Assembly (NCBI GenBank): GCA_028336245.1
Contig: JAOKTT010000010.1
Location: 1 to 49,548 of the forward strand
DNA: 49,548 nt
Origin: Polaribacter sp.
Lineage (GTDB): Bacteria; Bacteroidota; Bacteroidia; Flavobacteriales; Flavobacteriaceae
Direction: 5' to 3'
Shown: positions 27,717 to 37,064 of the stretch, piece after piece
Layout: every line of letters begins with the position of its first letter
Numbering within the stretch: position 1 is the stretch's first letter
Translations under genes and position numbers: made by a program
Notes under the pieces: model-generated
What the model was told of the DNA's origin: nothing
The model's input: only the letters and a program-made list of their open reading frames with translations
Database searches by the model: none

Positions 27717-29930
27717 TTAATCTTTGGTTTTATTTTTAAATTTATCAAACTTACTAACTACTTTGGCAGGCCAACTGTTATTAGAAGTATCTACATCCGC
27801 AGTTTCATCGTCAGGGTCTACAACAATACTAAGAACCTCTTTTACACTAGCGAATACTCGTTTTACACTAGTATCATTCCGCATCCAAATCTGAGCAGGA
27901 TATGTTTCTCTCATAGTAGTTCCGTCCACATACGTGAGTTCTACAATTATGGGCATCACAAGACCTCCTGGTTTCTCAAACTCTACCGCATATATAAAGG
28001 CAGGAACTTGTTTTCCATCAGCATAGGCATCCATTGCATTTGGATTGATATCCTCTTTATTCTCTGAAATATAAACCAGAGCACCTAAACTATCAAAGTA
28101 TTGTTTGTATTTCTCTTTTAACTTTAGTGTTTTTTCATTTGGCTTGTCTGTTAAATACAATGTTTTTACTTCTTTAATACCAATGTCCGTGACATCCGTT
28201 GTATAAAACCACCCTCTAAAAAACCAATCTAAATCCATTCCAGAAGCATCTTGCATTGAGCGAAAAAAGTCTTCGGGTGTAGGGTGTTTGAACATCCAAC
28301 GTTTTGCGTACGTTCTAAATGCATGGTCAAACAGCTCTGGTCCCATAATTGTTTGTCTCAACATATATAGACCTGCAGCTGGCTTGGTGTAGGCATTTGG
28401 ACCAAATTGTTTCACGTAGTCTCCCTGAGACATAATAGGAGAGAGGTTGGATTGATCTCCTGCCATATATCGTGTAATTTCTTTTGTAGGGTTTGTAGCA
28501 AAGAGTTCTGGGTCATATACCAACTCTGCTAAAATCTCTACAAACGAATTTAATCCCTCATCCATCCAAGTCCACTGTCTTTCGTCAGAATTTACAATCA
28601 TTGGAAAAAAGTTATGTCCAACTTCATGAATAATTACGCCTAACATTCCTTTTTTAGTCCTATCAGAATAGGATCCGTCTGCATTTGGTCTACCAAAATT
28701 GAAACAAATCATGGGGTATTCCATTCCTTGTCTTTCCGAATGCACAGAAACGGCTTTTACATAAGGATAATCGAATGTTAATTTAGAATATTCAATAAGG
28801 GTTGTTGCTACTGCTCTGGTGGAATGTTCTTCCCATAAAGGATTTCCTTCTTTAGGATACAAAGAAGTGGCCATTACCGTTTTGCCGTTTACATTTACTG
28901 CCATTGCATCCCAAATGTATTTTCTTGAAGTTGCAAAAGCAAAATCCCGAACTTTATTTGCCTTAAATCTCCAGGTTTTTGTACCTGTTACCCTTCCCTT
29001 TTCTGCTATCTCAGCTTCTTCTTGGGTTACAATTAGAACCGGATTGTCAAAAGTATTTCTTGCTTTTTCATACCTTTTACGTTGGGTTTTTGTAAGTACC
29101 TCTTTTTCATTTTGAAGGGTTCCTGTAGCTTCCATTACGTGGTCCGCAGGCACTGTTAAGGATACCTCATAGTCACCAAATTCTAATGCGAATTCGCTAC
29201 GACCCCAAAATTGCATATTTTGCCATCCTTCCACATTATTATATACTGCTAATCTTGGAAAGAATTGTGCAATGGTATAGTTGTTATTTCCGTCAGAAAA
29301 TGTCTCCAATCCAGAACGGCCGCCATCTTTATTGATGTCATTGATTAAGTAGTTCCATTGAATACTAAATTCAAAAGATTTACCAGGAGCTAATGCCTTC
29401 GGTAAATTTATACGCATCATGGTACTATTAATCGTGTGCGAAAGTGCTGCTCCATTGCTAGCTACTTTTGTAATAGTATACCCAAACCCTTTCTTTTCAT
29501 TCATATAAGAGGTCTTAAAATCTCTAACGGTTACAAATGGCCTAGAATTGTTTAGATTTTTAGATTTTGCCAAGGGAGTTTTAGAGTCATCTGCTCTCAT
29601 ATTTTGGTCTAACTGTACCCATAAATACGTTAAATAATCCTTGGAATTATTGTGATAGGTGATTTCTTCATCTCCATAAATTTTATTAGTACTTTCATCT
29701 AAACGAATGTCCATTTTATAATCAACTTTCTGCTGCGTGTATTGGTGTCCTGGGGCACCAGAAGCGGCATGTTGGTCATTTGGTGTTGCCAAAACGTCTT
29801 TCATTTGTCTGAATTTGTTTTGATCGGTGTGTCCTTGTTGCACTGTCTTTTTTACCTTATTTACTTCTTGCGCTGATATTGTAAAAGTTATACAAAAGAG
29901 TAAGAAGCCGTATAAATATTTTTTTTTCAT
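27717..29930 (-). CDS. Secreted M1 family metallopeptidase (paralog 1)
   Basis: A 737-residue exported zinc peptidase of the M1 (gluzincin) family. A signal peptide (1-20, ending ISAQ) is followed by an N-terminal beta domain (QQKVDYKMDIRLDESTNKIY) and the catalytic domain with the zinc site HEVGH (His435, Glu436, His439) and the third ligand Glu458 in WTWMDEGLNSFVE, the exact HExxH-18-E spacing. A GMEYP motif precedes it. The C-terminal part is Bacteroidota-specific. Specificity is unknown. It is the last gene of a run with its close paralog and DUF6702. A perfect 12-base palindrome (29961-29972) lies upstream. Confidence 0.92.
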   Translation of the reverse strand: MKKKYLYGFLLFCITFTISAQEVNKVKKTVQQGHTDQNKFRQMKDVLATPNDQHAASGAPGHQYTQQKVDYKMDIRLDESTNKIYGDEEITYHNNSKDYLTYLWVQLDQNMRADDSKTPLAKSKNLNNSRPFVTVRDFKTSYMNEKKGFGYTITKVASNGAALSHTINSTMMRINLPKALAPGKSFEFSIQWNYLINDINKDGGRSGLETFSDGNNNYTIAQFFPRLAVYNNVEGWQNMQFWGRSEFALEFGDYEVSLTVPADHVMEATGTLQNEKEVLTKTQRKRYEKARNTFDNPVLIVTQEEAEIAEKGRVTGTKTWRFKANKVRDFAFATSRKYIWDAMAVNVNGKTVMATSLYPKEGNPLWEEHSTRAVATTLIEYSKLTFDYPYVKAVSVHSERQGMEYPMICFNFGRPNADGSYSDRTKKGMLGVIIHEVGHNFFPMIVNSDERQWTWMDEGLNSFVEILAELVYDPELFATNPTKEITRYMAGDQSNLSPIMSQGDYVKQFGPNAYTKPAAGLYMLRQTIMGPELFDHAFRTYAKRWMFKHPTPEDFFRSMQDASGMDLDWFFRGWFYTTDVTDIGIKEVKTLYLTDKPNEKTLKLKEKYKQYFDSLGALVYISENKEDINPNAMDAYADGKQVPAFIYAVEFEKPGGLVMPIIVELTYVDGTTMRETYPAQIWMRNDTSVKRVFASVKEVLSIVVDPDDETADVDTSNNSWPAKVVSKFDKFKNKTKD

Positions 29931-29960
29931 TAGGGAATATTTTTATTAATTAACAAATTA

Positions 29961-29972
29961 CGCATATATGCG
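29961..29972. promoter_or_regulatory. 12-base palindrome upstream of M1 paralog 1
   Basis: CGCATATATGCG is perfectly symmetrical and sits 31 bases before the ATG; flanks make it 16 of 18 symmetrical. It could be an operator. Confidence 0.25.
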
Positions 29973-30017
29973 CAACTTTTTAAAATGTGATTCATAGTTT
30001 AACAAATCTTTATAAAA

Positions 30018-30051
30018 AAAAGCGGCCTAAAAATGAATTCACACCGCTTTT
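30018..30051 (-). terminator. Terminator between the M1 paralogs
   Basis: On the minus strand AAAAGCGG and CCGCTTTT are separated by 18 bases and followed by about eight Ts, just after the upstream paralog's stop. So paralog 1 probably has its own promoter. Confidence 0.65.
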
Positions 30052-30073
30052 AGAAATTATTTGAAACTAAAAA

Positions 30074-32206
30074 TTACTTTTTAATTTTTGTTTTAAAGCG
30101 ACTAAAAGCGTCCTTTTTGTCTTTAGGAAAACTATTGTTTGATAGGTCTACATCTGCCGTTTCTAAGTCTGGGTCAATTACAATTTTAATTATTTGCTTT
30201 TCTGAATGCACCACTTTTGTAACTTGATTGTCATTATATCTCCAAATTTGAGCAGGATATGTTTTTTTCTCTGTTGTACCGTCATCATATGTGTATGCGA
30301 CAATAATGGGCATTACCAGGCCTCCGGGCTTATTAAATGCAATCTCATAGAAGTATTTAGACTTTGCAGTTTTTGATTTATTTATTTCTAAACCTTCCGT
30401 TGTATCTTCAATAAAATTAACATTTTTATCTTCACCGTCTACAGCATAAAATTTCCTTACATTTTCAATACCAATATCTGTAACGTCTGTCGAATAAAAC
30501 CAACCTCTCCAAAACCAATCTAAATCGATACCAGAAGCATCTTCCATAGTTCTAAAGAAATCTGCTGGAGTAGGGTGCTTGAACATCCATCTTTGAGAAT
30601 ACGTTCTAAATGCATGGTCAAATAATTCTTTTCCCATGATGGTTTCTCTTAAAATCCATAAAGCGGTTGCAGGCTTTCCATAGGCATTGTTGCCAAACTC
30701 ATATACATGGTCTCCTTTAGACATGATCGGTGCAATTTGAGATTGATCACCGGACATGTACCCTACAATATTCTTAGGATATCCTCTTGTTACAGGGAAA
30801 TCTTTATCATACTCTAACTCTGCCAGCATTTCTACATAAGAATTTAAACCTTCATCCATCCAAGTCCATTGTCTTTCGTCGGAATTTACAATCATTGGGA
30901 AAAAATTATGTCCAACCTCATGAATGGTCACTTTTATCATTCTATATTTTACTCTATCAGAATAACCTCCATCAGGAAGATCTGGTCTTCCAGGATTGAA
31001 ACAGATCTGTGGATATTCCATTCCCATTTGTCCATCTACAGAAATTGCTTTGTGATATGGATAATCGAAGGTATACTTCGAGTAGGTCTTTAATGTTTGC
31101 ACGACCGCCCTTGTAGAATGATCTCCATATAACGGATTTGCCTCTTTAGAATATAAAGAATGAGCCATCACTTTTTTACCATTAATGTCTACTGCCATGG
31201 CATCCCAAATAAACTTTCGAGAAGTTGCAAATGCATAGTCCCGAACATTTTCAGCATAAAACTTCCATGTTTTTGTCTTTTTAGACTTGTTTTTTTCAAT
31301 TTTCTCGGCTTCCTCTTGTGTTCTAATCAACACAGGGTTGTCAAAAGTTGTTTTTGCAACTTTCAATCTTTTTAATTCTTTTTTTGTTAAAACGTCTGCT
31401 TCATTTAGTAAAACACCTGTAGCTCCCAGCATGTGATCTTCGGGTGTGGTGATATTAACAGTAAAATCCCCAAACTCTAAAGCAAATTCACTTCTACCCC
31501 AGAATTGCTCGTTTTGCCAGCCCTCTACGTTGTCGTACACGCACAAGCGCGGATAAAATTGTGCAATCACATAATTGTTATTTCCATCTTTAGAAAAGTG
31601 TTCATATCCAGACCTACCGCCGTCTGTTCTGTGATTATTAATATTATACCACCATTTTATTTTAAATTCAAATTTTGCTCCAGAGGCCAAAGGTTGCGGT
31701 AAATTAATACGCATCATCGTTCGGTTTACAGTATATTGTAAATTACTATCATTCATATTTAGAACGCTTTCAATTTTAAAACCTCCATCAAAAGGAGCAT
31801 CCATATAAGATTTATTAAATTTTGTTTTAGATGTGGAATTTGGAATTTTACTTGTTTGAATATCTGGAGTTTTAGAATCTGCCGCCCTCATGTTTTGGTC
31901 TAATTGCAACCATAGGTAAGCTAATGTATCATCTGAATTATTGTGGTAGGTAATTGTTTCATCACCATAAATACGCCTATTAGCATCATCTAAAATAATG
32001 CCCATTGTATAATCTACCTTTTGCTGCGTGTATTTTATTCCAGGAGCACCAGATGCCGTTCTTTGTAGGTTTGGAGTAGGTAATAATTCCTTTAATTGCT
32101 TGAATTTATTCTGATTCGTATGTCCCTGTTTTGTTTTGGTACTTTGTCCAAAAGTAGCTCCCGTTAAAATTAGGATACCGAGCACTAATCGTCTTGTTTT
32201 TGTCAT
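30074..32206 (-). CDS. Secreted M1 family metallopeptidase (paralog 2)
   Basis: A 710-residue exported zinc peptidase with the same architecture as its neighbour: signal peptide (ending TFGQ), N-terminal domain (QQKVDYTMGIILDDANRRIY), GMEYPQICFNPG, zinc site HEVGH (His429, Glu430, His433) with Glu452 in WTWMDEGLNSYVE, and a closely similar C-terminal end (PADFFRTMEDASGIDLDWFW). The two genes arose by tandem duplication: many 10-20-residue stretches are identical. It follows the DUF6702 gene by 20 bases. It seems complete. Confidence 0.92.
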   Translation of the reverse strand: MTKTRRLVLGILILTGATFGQSTKTKQGHTNQNKFKQLKELLPTPNLQRTASGAPGIKYTQQKVDYTMGIILDDANRRIYGDETITYHNNSDDTLAYLWLQLDQNMRAADSKTPDIQTSKIPNSTSKTKFNKSYMDAPFDGGFKIESVLNMNDSNLQYTVNRTMMRINLPQPLASGAKFEFKIKWWYNINNHRTDGGRSGYEHFSKDGNNNYVIAQFYPRLCVYDNVEGWQNEQFWGRSEFALEFGDFTVNITTPEDHMLGATGVLLNEADVLTKKELKRLKVAKTTFDNPVLIRTQEEAEKIEKNKSKKTKTWKFYAENVRDYAFATSRKFIWDAMAVDINGKKVMAHSLYSKEANPLYGDHSTRAVVQTLKTYSKYTFDYPYHKAISVDGQMGMEYPQICFNPGRPDLPDGGYSDRVKYRMIKVTIHEVGHNFFPMIVNSDERQWTWMDEGLNSYVEMLAELEYDKDFPVTRGYPKNIVGYMSGDQSQIAPIMSKGDHVYEFGNNAYGKPATALWILRETIMGKELFDHAFRTYSQRWMFKHPTPADFFRTMEDASGIDLDWFWRGWFYSTDVTDIGIENVRKFYAVDGEDKNVNFIEDTTEGLEINKSKTAKSKYFYEIAFNKPGGLVMPIIVAYTYDDGTTEKKTYPAQIWRYNDNQVTKVVHSEKQIIKIVIDPDLETADVDLSNNSFPKDKKDAFSRFKTKIKK

Positions 32207-32226
32207 GATTGGGTTTTTATTGATTT

Positions 32227-32727
32227 CTATTGGTACGATAATTTTTCTAAGTAATAGTCTTTAGAAAGTAAAACGCTTTTATTCATACTTTTAACTTCTG
32301 ATTTTATTAGGTTTTCTTGCTTTGGAAAATGAGTTAATAATATTTTGTTTGTAACTTCTATAGAAGTAACGTTGGTAATGTTTTCGATTTCTAAGTAAAA
32401 ATAAACCAAGTCTCCATCATATTCCTTCCCAATATAAGTAAACTCTTTTTTCAAAGCATTAATTTTAAGTTGGAGCTTGTTTTTTAAATAGCGCTCAAAG
32501 TAAACATCATTATTTTTTAATTCTTTTTTGGTGGTAAGCTGCAAATCGATATCATAATCCTTATTCATGGCAGTTTCAATATCATCCATGAAAACATTAA
32601 TTATAATTTGCACTGCTTTTGACTCCTCTTTAAATTTTATTTGTGTTAAACTCAAATAATATTTGTGAGTGGAAAAGGAGAGTAGCGGGATTATTATGAA
32701 GAGAAAATATAATTTTTTAAATTTCAT
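32227..32727 (-). CDS. DUF6702 family protein
   Basis: A 166-residue exported protein: N-terminal hydrophobic segment (1-20, FIIIPLLSF), then HKYYLSLTQIKFKEESKAVQ, a long beta-rich region with IIINVFMDDIETAMNK and a C-terminal YFYLEIENITN stretch. This matches the DUF6702 family of Bacteroidota, often next to M1 peptidases as here. The function is unknown; periplasmic location is inferred. It is 20 bases ahead of M1 paralog 2 and 81 bases behind the CarboxypepD_reg-like gene. Confidence 0.8.
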   Translation of the reverse strand: MKFKKLYFLFIIIPLLSFSTHKYYLSLTQIKFKEESKAVQIIINVFMDDIETAMNKDYDIDLQLTTKKELKNNDVYFERYLKNKLQLKINALKKEFTYIGKEYDGDLVYFYLEIENITNVTSIEVTNKILLTHFPKQENLIKSEVKSMNKSVLLSKDYYLEKLSYQ

Positions 32728-32808
32728 ATCACTTTATGTATCATTGAGAAGGAGCCAACAGTTATACTATTAGGTACACTTGTTGCCTTGCAAACTTAAG
32801 AGTGTTTT

Positions 32809-33570
32809 TTATTTATTTACCGTATTTAAAGCATTAAACTCTATAGATTTTAATTGTAAGAATGCTATAAGCGCAAGCTCATCAGTTACCAACTTTTTAT
32901 TAAAAAGGGGATCTATTATGCAGAAATTTAAAAATGCAAATCGTACTTCTTTATTTATTTTAAAGTGCTGCTCCAAAGTAAGTTTAAATTTATCAAACAT
33001 AATATTTACATCGGCTGCTTCTTCCCTTAATTTCTTCTTCTTTCTTAATTTCGTCAACCTTCCTGACAATACATTCAGCATATAATCAATGTGGGTGCTT
33101 TTTGCGGTGTAGATTTCACGATCTACCTTTTTCATTTTTTTTCTTCCGGCATTCGGCAACGCTAATGCTACAGCATTCATTGTCGGTATAATAGGTGTAG
33201 GAACTGCATTTATATCAATACCTAAACTTCCTAAAAGATCATGACGTTTTACTTGAATTTCTTTTAAAAGATATACTTTGGAAATTAAGTACAGGTTTAA
33301 ACCTTGGAAACTAAAACTGTTATTTCGGACTCTGTATTTTTTTTTCTGATATTGAATTGAACTAAGCGCTAAGGTATCTCCAACTTTCGCAAATATTTTG
33401 AAAGAGCCATCATCTGCTGAGATGGTGCCCTGTTTTGAATTTAAATTAACAATATGTACATTATTGATTACATTTAAAGAATCCATAATGGTTCCAAACA
33501 GTGCCTTTTGTTCTTGAGAGTGCGATAGCACTGTGAAAAAAAATAAAATAAAGAGCATTGTTTTTTCCAT
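32809..33570 (-). CDS. Secreted CarboxypepD_reg-like domain protein
   Basis: A 253-residue exported protein. The ATG at 33570 gives a clean signal peptide (1-17, ending SHSQ); a GTG at 33576 would add two residues. Residues about 20-100 form a carboxypeptidase regulatory-like beta domain (ALFGTIMDSLNVINNVHIVN, SADDGSFKIFAKVGDTLALS), the fold that often precedes TonB receptors and other surface proteins. The C-terminal half is charged and mostly helical (LTKLRKKKKLREEAADVN). Role unknown. First gene of the minus-strand group with DUF6702 and the M1 peptidases; it diverges from pepE. Confidence 0.82.
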   Translation of the reverse strand: MEKTMLFILFFFTVLSHSQEQKALFGTIMDSLNVINNVHIVNLNSKQGTISADDGSFKIFAKVGDTLALSSIQYQKKKYRVRNNSFSFQGLNLYLISKVYLLKEIQVKRHDLLGSLGIDINAVPTPIIPTMNAVALALPNAGRKKMKKVDREIYTAKSTHIDYMLNVLSGRLTKLRKKKKLREEAADVNIMFDKFKLTLEQHFKINKEVRFAFLNFCIIDPLFNKKLVTDELALIAFLQLKSIEFNALNTVNK

Positions 33571-33658
33571 GGACACAAAGAAAAAGAAAATTAGGCTTTA
33601 AAAGCTGTTAATAGTATTGTAAATTACTGTTAAATTAATTTTTGTAGAACAATTTTAG

Positions 33659-33666
33659 TATTTTTG
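33659..33666 (+). promoter_or_regulatory. -7 box of pepE
   Basis: TATTTTTG, exact TAnnTTTG match, only 4 bases before the ATG at 33671. Confidence 0.4.
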
Positions 33667-33670
33667 GAAT

Positions 33671-34366
33671 ATGAAGAAAATGATTCTGGCAAGTACATCA
33701 ACAATCCATGGAAGTGGGTATTTAGAATATTTGCATCCCACTTTAGAAGTGCATCTTAAGGAGGCAACAACAGTTACTTTTATCCCGTTTGCAAGACCTG
33801 GGGGAATTTCATATGATCGCTATACCGAGACTGTAAGAAATTCATTTGCAAAAATAAATATAAAGGTAATTGGAATACATACATATAAAGACATGAAAGA
33901 TGCTCTTTTAAATTCGGAAGCTATTTTTATCGGCGGAGGAAATACTTTTGAATTGCTCAACCAATTATATCAACAGCAACTTTTAGTGCATTTGAAAAAT
34001 ATGATAGAAAATGGCATTCCTTACTTAGGAACAAGTGCTGGAAGTAATATTTGTGGATTGAATATTAAAAACACCAATGACATGCCAATTACTTACCCCC
34101 CAAGTTTTGATGCATTAGGGATTATTCCATTCAATATTAATGCACATTATTTAGATCCATTAAAAGGGTCTAAGCATATGGGAGAAACAAGAGAAACGCG
34201 TATAAAAGAGTTTCATGTTTTTAATGAAACTCCTGTTCTAGGTTTGCGCGAAGGTAGTTGGATTTCCATTGAAGGAGATAAAATCTCACTTAAAGGGAAG
34301 CATACAGCAAGATTATTTAATAAAAATAAGGAAGCTGTTGAAGTTGCAAGTGGTGCCGTTTTATAG
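33671..34366 (+). CDS. pepE: Dipeptidase E (peptidase S51)
   Basis: A 231-residue cytosolic aspartyl dipeptidase that hydrolyses Asp-X dipeptides. It has the S51 features: FIPFARPGGISYDRYTETVR, EAIFIGGGNTFELLNQLY, the nucleophile elbow GTSAGSNI (Ser122) and the histidine segment FNINAHYLDPLKGSKHMGET (His about 159). Length typical. It is a single gene between divergent and convergent neighbours, with no obvious terminator after it. Confidence 0.93.
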   Translation: MKKMILASTSTIHGSGYLEYLHPTLEVHLKEATTVTFIPFARPGGISYDRYTETVRNSFAKINIKVIGIHTYKDMKDALLNSEAIFIGGGNTFELLNQLYQQQLLVHLKNMIENGIPYLGTSAGSNICGLNIKNTNDMPITYPPSFDALGIIPFNINAHYLDPLKGSKHMGETRETRIKEFHVFNETPVLGLREGSWISIEGDKISLKGKHTARLFNKNKEAVEVASGAVL

Positions 34367-34405
34367 GTTCAATCGCTTGTGAGAATTGCAAAAGACACTA
34401 AATAT

Positions 34406-35551
34406 TTAGTATTTAACGTAGTCTACAATTTCTAAACCATAACCAATCATACCGACTCTTTTAGTTTGTTGAGAATTTGTAATTAGTTTCAATTTACTAA
34501 TATTTAAATCGTGTAATATTTGAGCGCCAATACCAAAATCTTTGTTATCAAGTTTAATTTCTGGCGCTTTTATTTGGCCATTTACCTGATTTTCTTTGAG
34601 TAATTTTAATCTCTTTAATAAGTTTTGAGACTGATTTTGCTGGTTCACAAAAAGAATTGCACCTTTTCCTTCCGCCATAATCACCTGAAACATTTGTTCT
34701 AGTTTTTTATCCGCATTGTTGGTTAGGGTACCTAAAATATCATTATTTACTAAGGTAGAATTTACCCGAGTCAATACGTCTTCCTCTTTAGACCAAGAAC
34801 CTTTCGTTAATGCAATATGAATTTGATGATTATTTGTTTGTTCATAAGCACGCAACCTAAATTCACCAAAACGCGTGACAACATTATAATCTTCTTTCTT
34901 CTCTATTAAAGAATCGTGTTCCATTCTATAGGCAACTAAATCTTCAATAGAAACAATCTTGATGCCAAATTTCTTGGCAACAATTAAAAGCTCAGGCAAA
35001 CGCGCCATACTTCCGTCCTCGTTCATTATTTCAACAATGACACCTGCAGGTTCTAATCCAGCCAAACGTGCAAAATCTATGGCAGCTTCTGTGTGACCAG
35101 TTCTTCTCAATACGCCTCCTTCTTTAGCTCTCAAAGGAAAAATATGTCCAGGACGAGCCAAATCAAATGGTTTTGTTGTGGTGTCGATTAGAGCCTTAAT
35201 TGTCAATGCTCTGTCTGAAGCCGAAATACCTGTAGTAACTCCTTTACCGCGCAGATCTACAGAAACTGTAAATCCTGTTTCCATTGGGTCCGTATTATTA
35301 TTTACCATCATACCTAATTCTAGTTCTGCACAGCGTCTCTCTGTCAAGGGTGCACAAATTAATCCACGGCCGTGTGTTGCCATAAAGTTGATCATTTCTG
35401 GAGTTGCCTTTTCGGCAGCCGCTAAAAAGTCCCCTTCATTTTCCCTATTTTCATCATCCACAACAATGATTATTTTCCCATTTCTTACATCTTCAATTGC
35501 TGCTGCAATATCATTGAGTTGTGTTTTATTACTATTAGATAAAGCGGTCAT
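34406..35551 (-). CDS. ribB: 3,4-dihydroxy-2-butanone-4-phosphate synthase with decayed GTP cyclohydrolase II domain
   Basis: A 381-residue fusion of the RibBA type. The N-terminal half (about 1-205) is an intact RibB: VVDDENRENEGDFLAAAEKA, THGRGLICAPLTE, FTVSVDLRGKGVTTGIS and RRTGHTEAAIDFARLAGLEP, which makes the C4 unit of riboflavin from ribulose-5-phosphate. The C-terminal half keeps the RibA fold length, but the zinc cysteine motif is gone: where active enzymes have three cysteines, here one reads TRVNSTLVNNDILGTLTNNA. It should therefore not convert GTP. It starts 5 bases after the lptF stop, so it is the last gene of the tpx-dgkA-ftsK-lolA-lptF cluster. Confidence 0.88.
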   Translation of the reverse strand: MTALSNSNKTQLNDIAAAIEDVRNGKIIIVVDDENRENEGDFLAAAEKATPEMINFMATHGRGLICAPLTERRCAELELGMMVNNNTDPMETGFTVSVDLRGKGVTTGISASDRALTIKALIDTTTKPFDLARPGHIFPLRAKEGGVLRRTGHTEAAIDFARLAGLEPAGVIVEIMNEDGSMARLPELLIVAKKFGIKIVSIEDLVAYRMEHDSLIEKKEDYNVVTRFGEFRLRAYEQTNNHQIHIALTKGSWSKEEDVLTRVNSTLVNNDILGTLTNNADKKLEQMFQVIMAEGKGAILFVNQQNQSQNLLKRLKLLKENQVNGQIKAPEIKLDNKDFGIGAQILHDLNISKLKLITNSQQTKRVGMIGYGLEIVDYVKY

Positions 35552-35555
35552 ATTT

Positions 35556-37004
35556 TTATTGGTCGTTTTTAGACTTAAATTTTATAAATAAATTTTTAAT
35601 AGGAAGTATAATTGCATCAATATTGAACAATCCCTTATCTTTTGTTGCTCTTCGCGTTAAGAAAATTCCAAAAGGAATCATCACCATTGCAGATATCCAG
35701 GAACCCAGCAGTGCTGTTATGGAACTTTCTTCAGCTAAATTTTTCCCCATTGTATTTCCGAAAAAATAGGTAACATAGATAGCAATTGCCAATATCATTG
35801 GCAATCCAAAACCACCTTTCCTGATAATAGACCCCAAGGGAGCACCTATAAAAAACAAGATTAGACAAGAAAAAGATAACGCAATTCTTCCATAATATTC
35901 AGAATCAAAAAAGTTTAGCGTTTTTCGCTTCCACTTGATACTTTTCAAATTATTTTTAACATTAGCGAGTGCACTATTCATTTTTACTTTGGCATCGTTT
36001 AGAATTCCTATTTTATCGTTTAAAGTAAAGTTAGAAAGAATACTGGTCGCATCGAGGTAAGCAACCCTCAGCGAATCTGGATACGGATGTAATTCTTTGG
36101 CGTTAGATATAACCGAAATACTTTCAGCTCGAGACACCAATAAATCGTTATACGAAGTTTTTAAAATTGGAATTGTATCGTTTAATTGTTCCAACTTAAG
36201 CATTTTATAACTATTTTTAAAACGCTCTTCGTCCAATGCTCCATCACCAATAAGATCTGAAATATCAATATTAAATTCATATTCTTTAAATGTTGCTTGT
36301 GATGCAGGCATGTTTTTCTGCTTTGAAAAAGACCGTGTTGTTTTCGTGTGGTCTTCATAATAATAGCCATCATACAGTATAAATGTCATGTATCTACTAC
36401 CTTCTTCCGAAATGATTTTCCCGCGTTCCGCAGTAATTACCTTTTGATTCCCTTTTCTAGAGCTCAAATCATAAATTAAAACATTTTTTAATAGATTCTT
36501 TTCTTCTCCATATTTTTCATCAAACTTAATTTGATAATTTGGTATTTCACTATTAAAACTTCCCGGTATCAATGCCAAAGCCGGCTTTTTCTTTTTAATA
36601 TTATAATATAAATTCTGTTGTTTTAAAATCGCATACGGAAAGATATTATTTAAAAATAAAAAGTTAATTCCGCTCAATAGAAGGGTTAAAAATATAAGAG
36701 GTCTTACCAACCGTTGCAAAGAGATCCCAGAGGATTTTGCTGCAGCAAACTCATAGTTTTCTCCAAGACTTCCCAAAGCCATAATAGAGGAAAGTAAAAC
36801 AGCAATAGGCAAAGCCTGAGGCACAATACTAAGGGAGGTATAATACAAAAATTTTAGAATAAAGGAAAAGCTAATTCCTTTGCCTGCTATATTTTCAAAA
36901 GTCTGCCAGAGTAACTGCATTACTAAGACAAATAAGACAATTAAAAAGGTAGCCAAGAATGGAGCTAGAAACGTTTTTAAGATATATTTATCTAAAATTT
37001 TCAT
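35556..37004 (-). CDS. LptF/LptG-type LPS export permease
   Basis: A 482-residue inner-membrane permease of the YjgP/YjgQ family, which with LptB pulls lipopolysaccharide towards the outer membrane. The N-terminal start KILDKYILKTFLAPFLATFL, three hydrophobic helices, a long periplasmic beta-jellyroll with YQIKFDEKYGEEKNLLKNVL and EEGSRYMTFILYDGYYYE, and three C-terminal helices are all visible. The length is above that of E. coli because of a longer insert between the jellyroll and the last helices, usual for Bacteroidota. LptF and LptG cannot be told apart here. A box TATTTTTG stands 5 bases before the ATG. Confidence 0.9.
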   Translation of the reverse strand: MKILDKYILKTFLAPFLATFLIVLFVLVMQLLWQTFENIAGKGISFSFILKFLYYTSLSIVPQALPIAVLLSSIMALGSLGENYEFAAAKSSGISLQRLVRPLIFLTLLLSGINFLFLNNIFPYAILKQQNLYYNIKKKKPALALIPGSFNSEIPNYQIKFDEKYGEEKNLLKNVLIYDLSSRKGNQKVITAERGKIISEEGSRYMTFILYDGYYYEDHTKTTRSFSKQKNMPASQATFKEYEFNIDISDLIGDGALDEERFKNSYKMLKLEQLNDTIPILKTSYNDLLVSRAESISVISNAKELHPYPDSLRVAYLDATSILSNFTLNDKIGILNDAKVKMNSALANVKNNLKSIKWKRKTLNFFDSEYYGRIALSFSCLILFFIGAPLGSIIRKGGFGLPMILAIAIYVTYFFGNTMGKNLAEESSITALLGSWISAMVMIPFGIFLTRRATKDKGLFNIDAIILPIKNLFIKFKSKNDQ

Positions 37005-37009
37005 GGTTG

Positions 37010-37017
37010 CAAAAATA
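37010..37017 (-). promoter_or_regulatory. -7 box of the lptF-like gene
   Basis: Minus strand TATTTTTG, exact match, 5 bases before the ATG at 37004. Confidence 0.4.
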
Positions 37018-37064
37018 GTTTCTTAAATATCCTTATGCTACTAATTTATTGTTAATTGACAAGG

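Noticed and set aside
34397..34410. 14-base palindrome ACTAAATATTTAGT as ribB terminator
   Set aside because: It overlaps the stop codon and has no T-run; AT-rich palindromes of this length arise by chance.
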